This document shows, in pieces, positions 1-5,584 of a stretch of 5,584 nt of DNA. A program made the translations under genes and the position numbers. The stretch comes from Vicingus sp036171675. Lineage in GTDB: Bacteria > Bacteroidota > Bacteroidia > Flavobacteriales_E > Vicingaceae. The stretch lies in the NCBI GenBank assembly GCA_036171675.1, contig JAVHRO010000015.1, positions 1 to 5,584 of the forward strand, read 5' to 3'. Below the pieces are notes generated by a model. That model saw only the letters and a program-made list of their open reading frames with translations, searched no databases and was not told where the DNA came from. Every line of letters starts with the position of its first letter. The stretch's first letter is position 1.

Positions 1-1314
1 ACTGAAAGTGGTTTAGATAATTTTTATGTGTTTGATGGTGATAATGCTGGAGCACCAATTCTAGGAATTTACTCTGGAAATGGAGCCTTAAGTGGAAATG
101 TGAAAGCTACCGCTTCCAATCCATCAGGTTGTTTGTCGTTTAGATTTTATTCAGACGGGGGAACTACTTATGCAGGTTGGACAGCTACTGTAACTTGTTC
201 TGGTACTCCATCTGCTACTGTCCCTTCTAATAATCCAGAAGATTGCCAAGGAGCTTATGTTATTTGTAATGACGGCACTTTTCAAGGAGGAACTAATAGT
301 TATGGATATAATGAGTTACCAGATTTATGGAATTCATGCCTAGGTAATGCTGGCACGCGAGGTGAATATGAATCTACTTGGGTAGTGTTTTCGCCAGCAA
401 CTAGTGGGACAATTGGTTTCTCCATTACTCCAACATCAGCAGCAGATTACGATTGGGCTATTTGGGGTCCATACCCATCTCTTGAGTGTCCTGCATTTAA
501 TAACGATATTCCAATTCGTTGTTCTTCTACAAGTTTAGACAATACTGGTGGCGTTGGAACAACTGGGTTAATTGCTCCAGCAACAGATGTTATTGAACAA
601 AATGGTGAATACGGGGGTGGTACGAACGAAAATGGAATATTAAAACCATTGGATGTAATTGCTGGCGAAATATATGTAATGATGTTAGATAATTGGGATG
701 CCAATTTAACAACTTTTCAATTAGATTGGACTCTAACAAATGGTGCTACACTTGATTGTACACCACCTTTACCCATAAGTTTGTCGAGTTTTAATAATAC
801 CTGTAAGAATGGAAATACCTTACTCGAATTTACTACAGCTAGTGAAGTTAATAATGATTATTTTGCAATTGAACGCAGTGACCAAGATTTTAAATTTTAT
901 GAAATAGGAAGGATACAGGGGGCTGGTAACTCAAACATTAGTAATAATTATACGTTTTTAGATCCCACTTTTAATAATAACACATCCTATTATCGAATAA
1001 AACAAGTTGATTATAATGGTGAATTTCGTTATCATAGAATAGTAGCTTCGAATTGTTATAAAAACGAATTTGAAGTAGTTAACCATCAATTAACTGGTGA
1101 TAAATTAGATTTGACCGTAAATAGCAATGAAAATGAGAATGTTATAATTTATTTGTACGATTTACAAGGTAGGTTGATTATTGAATATAGTTATCAGTTG
1201 ACTCAAGGAAATAATAAAATAAACTTAAATCATATTCATATTGAGTCAGGAATTTATTTGATTAACATTGTGGGCGAAGCTCATCATTATCAAACTAAAT
1301 TGATTAGAAAATAG
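1..1314 (+). CDS. Secreted multidomain protein with CUB-like domain and T9SS type A-like sorting domain (5' partial)
   Basis: The reading frame is open from base 1, so the start codon lies left of the window; a GTG at base 28 is an internal valine. The visible 437 residues end at TAG (1312-1314). Residues 1-66 look like the end of a CUB domain: the run VFDGDN, a later FRFYSDGG, then GW and a closing cysteine (C66, with C44 as possible partner). Residues about 80-250 form a beta-rich, Gly/Asn/Thr-rich domain of a kind common in exported Bacteroidota proteins (DCQGA, STWVVFSP, DYDWAIWG, PIRCSS). Residues about 258-352 resemble the fibronectin-III-like module often placed before the sorting tail (LLEFTTASEVNNDYFAIERS, YYRIKQVDYNG). 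Residues about 360-437 match a type A T9SS C-terminal domain (YLYDLQGRLI, ESGIYLINI, final KLIRK). I infer export through T9SS to the surface or medium, with removal of the tail. No catalytic domain is visible; function is unknown, and adhesion or ligand binding is only a guess. The protein family calls are by eye. Confidence 0.85.
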   Translation, partial: TESGLDNFYVFDGDNAGAPILGIYSGNGALSGNVKATASNPSGCLSFRFYSDGGTTYAGWTATVTCSGTPSATVPSNNPEDCQGAYVICNDGTFQGGTNSYGYNELPDLWNSCLGNAGTRGEYESTWVVFSPATSGTIGFSITPTSAADYDWAIWGPYPSLECPAFNNDIPIRCSSTSLDNTGGVGTTGLIAPATDVIEQNGEYGGGTNENGILKPLDVIAGEIYVMMLDNWDANLTTFQLDWTLTNGATLDCTPPLPISLSSFNNTCKNGNTLLEFTTASEVNNDYFAIERSDQDFKFYEIGRIQGAGNSNISNNYTFLDPTFNNNTSYYRIKQVDYNGEFRYHRIVASNCYKNEFEVVNHQLTGDKLDLTVNSNENENVIIYLYDLQGRLIIEYSYQLTQGNNKINLNHIHIESGIYLINIVGEAHHYQTKLIRK

Positions 1315-1330
1315 AAAAAGTAAACTTTTT
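1315..1330. terminator. Possible bidirectional terminator, AT-rich palindrome between convergent genes
   Basis: AAAAAGT, two bases, then ACTTTTT form a perfect palindromic stem immediately after the stop codon of the left-hand gene. It lies in the 47-base gap between two convergent genes, and either strand reads into a run of five T. The stem is short and has a single G-C pair once the tight loop opens, so it would be weak as an intrinsic terminator. Its placement is the main support. Confidence 0.3.
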
Positions 1331-1361
1331 AGAAGGTTAAAATTAGAATAAGGTTGCTTCT

Positions 1362-3899
1362 TTAAAAATCGACATGCAATTTAACATTTAACTGACGAGA
1401 TGTTAAATAGTTCGGCACAGCATAATTTCTACCAGAAATATCTTCTACCCAAAGGTAAGAAATAACATTGTTGATTTGAAGTAAGTTAAAAACCTCTGCA
1501 CTTATCCAAACATTTTTTAAATATTTGATGGGATTATTTGGTTTATATTCTTTTTTATCGCTTTTTATCAGATAAGAAAATCCTATGTCAACTCTTCTGT
1601 AATCTGGCATTCTAAATGTAGATTTATAACGCTCATGAGTATTTGTTGGGCCAAAGGGCAACCCCATTCCATAATAAAGTGCTATATGCATTTTAAAACT
1701 TGGTAGTTTTGGAATATAATCTTGAAAAAATAAGGAAAAATTAACTCGTTGGTCAGTTGGTCTATTTATATAGCCTGGTTCAATTCGAATGCTATCCACC
1801 GCTTTATTATTAACCGTATAACCTGAAACTATTTTTTCACCATCGCTGTTATAATAATCATAATAATAATCGTCTTTTAAATCTTCTTGAGTTTTCATCA
1901 ATGAAAGGCTAAACCATGATTCAACACCTTTTACAAATTCACCATTTACTTTAAAATCCGTTCCATATGCATAAGCTTTAGCGTTATTTTTTGCATAATA
2001 TCTTATTCTTACATTTTCAATTTCATATGGAATAACATTGTCAAGATATTTGTAATAGATTTCGGTAACAAATTTAAACGGACGCCCCCAAGCCTTAAAA
2101 TTATGGTCAAGCCCCAAAACACTTTGGTAAGAAACTTGTGATTTTATATTAGAGTTAATGCTCCCATCAAAATTTCTCATTTCTCTATAAAAAGGAGGCT
2201 GATAATATACTCCACCTGAAAGTCGGAATAAATAATTATGTTTCCAATTGGGGATTAGTGAAAATGAGCCTCTTGGACTAAAAATGAGTTCATTGTTATA
2301 ATCCCAATAATTTGCTCTTGTTCCTAGAGATGCCGAATATTTTATAGAATCAGATTCCCAATTCCAAGTACGTTGCAAATAACCACTATATCGATTACTG
2401 TTTAGGTCTACTCTCGATTTTAAAACTTCATTTAATTCAAGCAATTGATTGGATTGTGCAGAAGGATTGGTGTATCCAACAGAATCAGCAGGATGTGGAG
2501 TTGAATAACCAGTAGAATCAATAGCTCCCCATTCACTAATTTTATCGACAATTATTTCTCGTTGATACTTTATACCCCAAAATGTGGTATGTCTTTTTTC
2601 GATTTTTTTTCCTTTATGTTCTACATTAAAAACGTTAGCGTCTAACCTATTTCGAGCATGGTCAAGAAATGAACCAACACCTCTATTAAACTTTACGTCG
2701 CCAAAGGTTTCTTTACTAAAGTCACGTTCTAATTCGTCAATTCTATACGCTCCTTCGATATCATATTTTTCATCTTCTAGTGAAGTGTAAAATGAACTAA
2801 TTAATTTTAATTCGATATTCTCTTTAGGCTTATAGGTGTTAGTTAGAGCTCCGAAATAAGTTGAGTATTGGTCAACTTCTTGACCATCAAAATAAACGGT
2901 GAGTTGTAAGGCTTCGTTAATGGTGCCAAAATCTGTTTTTCGAGTTGCAGGAATAAATTTGTACTTGTTCTGAGCAAAATTTCCAAGAAAACCAATTTCC
3001 CATTTTTCAGAAATATCGTACGTTAAAAAAGTTTGAAAGTCGTAGAAAGAGGGTTGGTAATCGCCATCAGTATCAAGGCTTTGGAGTACATATCGATTGG
3101 TTTTATATCGAAGTCCAGTTAGGTAGGTGAAGCGATGATTTTTACTTGCACCTCCAAAGTTTAATTGTGCTCCTTGCAAACTAATGGTAGCTGAACCAGA
3201 AAAATCTTCAGGTTCTTTATATTTAATATCTAACACAGACGACATTTTATCGCCATATTTTGCACCGAATCCTCCTGCAGAAAATTCAATATCAGAAACC
3301 ATATCAGAATTGATAAAACTCAACCCTTCTTGTTGTCCGCTTCTAATTAAAAAAGGTCTAAATATTTCAATATCATTAACATAAATCAAATTTTCGTCGT
3401 AATTACCACCACGAACTGAATATTGGGAACTTAATTCATTGTTTGAGGAAACGCCAGGTAATGTTTTTAAAATAGCTTCGAAGCTACCAGAAGAGCTACT
3501 GAAACTGCTAGCTAGATTTGGCTGTATTTTAAACATGGTACTAATACGGGTCTTTTCGTCTTTAAATTCAAATTCAGAAATATTGGTAATGGATTTGTTA
3601 ATTTTTGGATTATACTCGAAAATTTGACCTTTTGTGAGGTTAAATTTCTGTATTATAGGTTCGTATCCAATAAATGTAATTCCAATTTCAATTTCAATGT
3701 TTGCCGGAATTTTTAGAATAAAAGTCCCATCTTTTTTTGTTACGGTCCCAGAGGTATTACCAATAATAGCAATAGTAGCTCCTTCAACAGGTTCATTATC
3801 TTGGTTAATAATTTTCCCTTTAATAGTTGCCATATCTTGCGACTTTAAAGAAAAAGTCAATAGAAAGAAAATAATATATAGGGAAAATTTAAGATTCAC
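1362..3899 (-). CDS. TonB-dependent outer-membrane receptor with carboxypeptidase-regulatory-like domain
   Basis: The complete 845-residue protein is an outer-membrane beta-barrel transporter energised by TonB-ExbBD; its substrate cannot be read from the sequence. Residues 1-21 are a signal peptide (Asn-Leu-Lys, a hydrophobic core, then SLKSQ). Residues about 24-105 are the CarboxypepD_reg-like domain (IKGKIINQDNEPVEGATIAI, then GTF and IGYEP). Residues about 125-230 are the plug (LKTLPGV, SVRGGNYDENLIYVNDIEIF, FSAGGFGAKYGDKMSSVLDI). The rest is the barrel, with NRPTDQR at 712-718, GLPFGP at 746-751, FRMPDYRRVDIGF at 762-774 and a final strand ending in phenylalanine. Length is normal for the family. 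The start is GTG: an in-frame TGA directly precedes it, and the next ATG (codon 23) would remove the signal peptide. No SusD-like lipoprotein gene flanks it, so a SusC-type glycan pair is not supported here; a neighbour outside the window cannot matter on the downstream side, where a convergent gene follows. It may import a metal chelate, cofactor or peptide, but that is speculation. Confidence 0.93.
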   Translation of the reverse strand: MNLKFSLYIIFFLLTFSLKSQDMATIKGKIINQDNEPVEGATIAIIGNTSGTVTKKDGTFILKIPANIEIEIGITFIGYEPIIQKFNLTKGQIFEYNPKINKSITNISEFEFKDEKTRISTMFKIQPNLASSFSSSSGSFEAILKTLPGVSSNNELSSQYSVRGGNYDENLIYVNDIEIFRPFLIRSGQQEGLSFINSDMVSDIEFSAGGFGAKYGDKMSSVLDIKYKEPEDFSGSATISLQGAQLNFGGASKNHRFTYLTGLRYKTNRYVLQSLDTDGDYQPSFYDFQTFLTYDISEKWEIGFLGNFAQNKYKFIPATRKTDFGTINEALQLTVYFDGQEVDQYSTYFGALTNTYKPKENIELKLISSFYTSLEDEKYDIEGAYRIDELERDFSKETFGDVKFNRGVGSFLDHARNRLDANVFNVEHKGKKIEKRHTTFWGIKYQREIIVDKISEWGAIDSTGYSTPHPADSVGYTNPSAQSNQLLELNEVLKSRVDLNSNRYSGYLQRTWNWESDSIKYSASLGTRANYWDYNNELIFSPRGSFSLIPNWKHNYLFRLSGGVYYQPPFYREMRNFDGSINSNIKSQVSYQSVLGLDHNFKAWGRPFKFVTEIYYKYLDNVIPYEIENVRIRYYAKNNAKAYAYGTDFKVNGEFVKGVESWFSLSLMKTQEDLKDDYYYDYYNSDGEKIVSGYTVNNKAVDSIRIEPGYINRPTDQRVNFSLFFQDYIPKLPSFKMHIALYYGMGLPFGPTNTHERYKSTFRMPDYRRVDIGFSYLIKSDKKEYKPNNPIKYLKNVWISAEVFNLLQINNVISYLWVEDISGRNYAVPNYLTSRQLNVKLHVDF

Positions 3900-3909
3900 T
3901 CAATAAAAA

Positions 3910-3933
3910 TTGAAATAATTTGAAGGATTTCAA
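3910..3933. repeat. 7-bp perfect inverted repeat overlapping the receptor promoter region
   Basis: TTGAAAT (3910-3916) and ATTTCAA (3927-3933) are perfect inverted copies separated by 10 bases. The right arm overlaps the candidate -7 box by three bases and the left arm lies in the predicted leader about 11 bases from the GTG start. Half-site centres are 17 bases apart, compatible with a dimeric regulator's operator, or with a small leader hairpin. Both arms are AT-rich, so coincidence remains possible. Confidence 0.3.
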
Positions 3934-3938
3934 AAGTA
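3931..3938 (-). promoter_or_regulatory. Candidate Bacteroidota -7 promoter box for the TonB-dependent receptor
   Basis: On the minus strand these bases read TACTTTTG, an exact match to the TAnnTTTG -7 consensus of the Bacteroidota primary sigma factor. The box ends about 31 bases before the receptor's GTG start, giving a short leader of roughly 25 bases. I did not find a convincing -33 TTG element at the usual spacing, so the match could be chance in AT-rich DNA. If real, it separates receptor transcription from the upstream ispH unit. Confidence 0.45.
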
Positions 3939-3981
3939 GCAAAAAAGTATTGTTATAACTGATTTAAAGACTTATTATTGC

Positions 3982-5211
3982 TTATGAATTTTTAATTAGT
4001 TGAGCCAATACTTCTTCTTTATTTGAAGCTGATGGGAAAAAAGATAAGATTTTTTCTAATACTCCGTCCACAATTTTATCGGGACAAGAAGCTCCGCTGG
4101 TTAAAATAATAGTTAAAGGAGTTTTATTTTTAATAAAATCGGTGGTTTTTACCATTTTTTTATGCTTGTAATCGAAGTGATTGATAGTGTTTTTTTCTTC
4201 AATTTCATCAACTGAATTTATAAAAAAAGTAGGTAGTTTTTCTTCACAAAGTTCAACAATGTGAGAGGTGTTTGAACTATTGTAACCACCAACAACAATG
4301 GCTAAATCAGCATTTTCTTGCAATAATCTAAAGGTAGCTTGTTGGTTATCATTGGTTGCATAACAAAGCGTATCACGAGTATCGGCAAAATGTTCTTTTT
4401 GTTGATTTTTCCCAAATTTTTTTATCATGGTTTCTTTCAAAAAATCTGCAATTTCTTGAGTTTCGGTAGCCAGCATGGTGGTTTGATTTACCACCCCGAT
4501 TTTATTTAAATCAATTGCTGGATTAAAACCTTTAGAAAATCGGCTGCTAAACAGTTCGTAAAATGAATTAATGGGTAATTCCCCCACAATTATTTTCTCG
4601 AGTAGCTTTGCCTCTTCAATATTTCTAAGAATTAACGAAGGACTGTTTATTGAACTATGAGAAAAAGTGGCCAATGTTTCTTCATGATTATGTTTCCCAT
4701 GAATAATAATCGAATAGTTGTTTTTGCCTAACTTTTCAGATTGTTTCCAAACACGCTCTACAAATGGACAAGTGGTATTGTATGTTTTTGTTTCAATACT
4801 TTTATCGAGTAAAAGCTTTTCAATTTCTAAGGTAGTTCCAAATGCTGGAATAAGAACAACGTCGTTTGAGGTGATATTTTCCCATGGTATTAATTGATTG
4901 CCTTCTGTGTCCATTATAAATTTAATACCTTTTAATTCTAAATCTCTATTAACAATAGGATTATGAATCATTTGGCTTAAAAGATATATTTTTTTTCCTG
5001 GGTTTTCATCAACTGATTTGTAGGCAATTTCAATAGCATTTTCGACACCATAACAGAAGCCAAAATGTCGAGCGATGAGAAATCGTATAGGTCCAAAATC
5101 TAAGAGAGTAGGGGTATAATCTCTTTTTTTTGGATCGTTATCTTTTCTTAGATTTTTAATTATGGTAAGAAATGAACTTTTAAAAGTAGAAGGAATATTA
5201 AACGATTTCAT
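3982..5211 (-). CDS. ispH: 4-hydroxy-3-methylbut-2-enyl diphosphate reductase, long plant/cyanobacterial-type form
   Basis: IspH (LytB) is the cytoplasmic iron-sulfur enzyme that reduces HMBPP to IPP and DMAPP in the last step of the MEP isoprenoid pathway. The three cluster cysteines are visible: C53 in GFCYGVENAI, C148 in TTCPFVERVWK and C283 in DTLCYATNDNQQA. Substrate-site residues are also present: H83 in MIHNP, H176 and E178 in HGKHNHEET, the TT pair at 244-245 in VNQTTM, S312-S313-N314 in GGYNSSNTSH, and SGAS at 372-375. At 409 residues it is much longer than the E. coli enzyme (316) and has the features of the plant/cyanobacterial type: an N-terminal extension of about 45 residues before the first motif, PAFG (122-125) where E. 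coli has an active-site histidine motif, and insertions between the second and third cysteines. No organelle-targeting role is implied. ATG start is clear and lies 3 bases after the stop of the upstream coiled-coil gene, indicating one operon. Catalytically intact by inspection. Confidence 0.96.
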   Translation of the reverse strand: MKSFNIPSTFKSSFLTIIKNLRKDNDPKKRDYTPTLLDFGPIRFLIARHFGFCYGVENAIEIAYKSVDENPGKKIYLLSQMIHNPIVNRDLELKGIKFIMDTEGNQLIPWENITSNDVVLIPAFGTTLEIEKLLLDKSIETKTYNTTCPFVERVWKQSEKLGKNNYSIIIHGKHNHEETLATFSHSSINSPSLILRNIEEAKLLEKIIVGELPINSFYELFSSRFSKGFNPAIDLNKIGVVNQTTMLATETQEIADFLKETMIKKFGKNQQKEHFADTRDTLCYATNDNQQATFRLLQENADLAIVVGGYNSSNTSHIVELCEEKLPTFFINSVDEIEEKNTINHFDYKHKKMVKTTDFIKNKTPLTIILTSGASCPDKIVDGVLEKILSFFPSASNKEEVLAQLIKNS

Positions 5212-5214
5212 AAC

Positions 5215-5584
5215 TTAAAATTTAACTTGTTTGGATCCTTTTGATAATCTTTTTGCTGCATCAGATAGTTTTCCTTTTTTCTTGTTCTCAGCTTTACCTG
5301 CAGATTTTACCGAAAAGCCTGAATTCTTTTTATTGTCTTCAATTTCTTTGGCTTGATCAGCAGCTTCTTTTTCTCTAGCCAATCTTTCTTGTTCAGCTTT
5401 TGCTTGAGCTTGGGCTTGTGCATCTTCAAGAGTTTTAAGTTCAGCTTCTCGTTTTGCTTGATCTTCAGCCATTTTCGCATTAATTAATTCCATTTCTTTT
5501 TCTCGAGCTAATTGTTCCTCTCTTGAAGATTTAGCTTCGGCTTCTGCTTTTTCTTTGGCTAAACGTTCGATTTCTTGTTGTTTT
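5215..5584 (-). CDS. Lys/Glu/Ala-rich coiled-coil protein, C-terminal part (5' partial)
   Basis: The minus-strand frame stays open to the right edge, so the gene begins outside the window; the ATG at 5493 is probably internal because the same charged composition continues upstream of it for 30 codons. The visible 122 residues end at TAA (5217-5215). Residues 1 to about 80 are almost entirely Lys, Arg, Glu, Ala and Gln, as in a long charged coiled coil or single alpha-helix, with the motif LA(R/K)EK at residues 8-12, 25-29 and 68-72 and an AQAQAQAKAE run near 55-64. The last 40 or so residues are basic and low in complexity (KKNSGFSVKSAGKAENKKKG, ending KQVKF) and probably disordered. No membrane segment is visible. 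The family is not recognised: TolA-like linkers and C-terminal tails of larger envelope proteins share this composition, so homology cannot be inferred from it. Its stop lies 3 bases before the ispH ATG, so the two genes are likely co-transcribed and possibly translationally coupled. Confidence 0.75.
   Translation of the reverse strand, partial: KQQEIERLAKEKAEAEAKSSREEQLAREKEMELINAKMAEDQAKREAELKTLEDAQAQAQAKAEQERLAREKEAADQAKEIEDNKKNSGFSVKSAGKAENKKKGKLSDAAKRLSKGSKQVKF

Larger units (their letters stand above)
3900..3981. other. Intergenic region between ispH and the TonB-dependent receptor
   Basis: This 82-base non-coding gap separates two co-directional minus-strand genes. It holds the candidate -7 box and inverted repeat listed separately. 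I found no GC-rich hairpin with a T-run after the ispH stop, so a terminator for ispH is not evident and some read-through into the receptor gene is possible. Confidence 0.6.

Noticed and set aside
447..704. Minus-strand open frame of 85 codons inside the secreted-protein gene
   Set aside because: It lies wholly opposite a well-supported coding frame with recognisable domains, and its product has no coherent motif.
1331..1361. AGAAG...CTTCT inverted repeat as a terminator
   Set aside because: Only five base pairs around a 21-base loop, with no extension of the stem; the adjacent AAAAAGT/ACTTTTT palindrome is the better candidate.
1851..1871. ATAATAATC trinucleotide-like repeat, as a possible phase-variation tract
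   Set aside because: It encodes a Tyr/Asp-rich stretch in a predicted receptor loop; unit changes would be in frame and the tract is short and imperfect, so switching is not supported.
3634..3906. Plus-strand open frame of 90 codons antisense to the receptor's 5' end, with hydrophobic stretches
   Set aside because: The hydrophobicity is a by-product of the opposite strand; it overlaps the receptor's signal peptide and regulatory-like domain codons. Similar antisense frames at 2584-2790, 3184-3384 and 3439-3627 were dropped for the same reason.
5215..5584. Coiled-coil gene as a TolA homologue
   Set aside because: The resemblance is only Lys/Glu/Ala composition; no TolA C-terminal domain is present, and the N-terminal membrane anchor region is outside the window.
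1..5584. Defence island, mobile element or new multi-gene system
   Set aside because: The four genes are two envelope proteins, a core isoprenoid enzyme and a coiled-coil fragment; no nuclease, transposase, integrase, toxin pair, repeat array or RNA gene was found.

Overview
This AT-rich window looks like chromosomal DNA of a Bacteroidota bacterium, most likely in or near Flavobacteriia. Three things suggest this: a secreted protein with a type A-like type IX secretion (T9SS) C-terminal sorting domain, a TonB-dependent receptor with the N-terminal carboxypeptidase-regulatory-like domain typical of the phylum, and a TAnnTTTG-type -7 box upstream of that receptor. No RNA gene, insertion sequence, CRISPR array, integrase or attachment site was seen.

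Layout. Positions 1-1314 (+ strand) hold the C-terminal 437 residues of a large secreted T9SS cargo protein whose start lies left of the window. Its visible order is a CUB-like domain, a cysteine-containing beta-rich domain, a fibronectin-III-like module and the sorting tail. It converges on a complete TonB-dependent receptor (3899-1362, - strand) across a 47-base gap containing a small AT palindrome. Upstream of the receptor, an 82-base gap (3900-3981) carries a candidate promoter and a 7-bp inverted repeat. Beyond it lie ispH (5211-3982, - strand) and, only 3 bases further upstream, the 3' end of a charged coiled-coil gene (5584-5215, - strand) that runs off the right edge.

How the genes relate. 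The coiled-coil gene and ispH are almost certainly co-transcribed. The receptor lies in the same direction but probably has its own promoter. Two of the products act at the cell envelope (the exported adhesin or enzyme-like protein and the outer-membrane transporter). IspH catalyses the last step of the non-mevalonate isoprenoid pathway in the cytoplasm. No shared pathway is evident.

The window reads as ordinary core and envelope genes, and I do not see a new multi-gene system. The points most worth following up are the long, plant/cyanobacterial-type IspH, its tight linkage to a Lys/Glu/Ala-rich coiled-coil protein, and the inverted repeat overlapping the receptor promoter.
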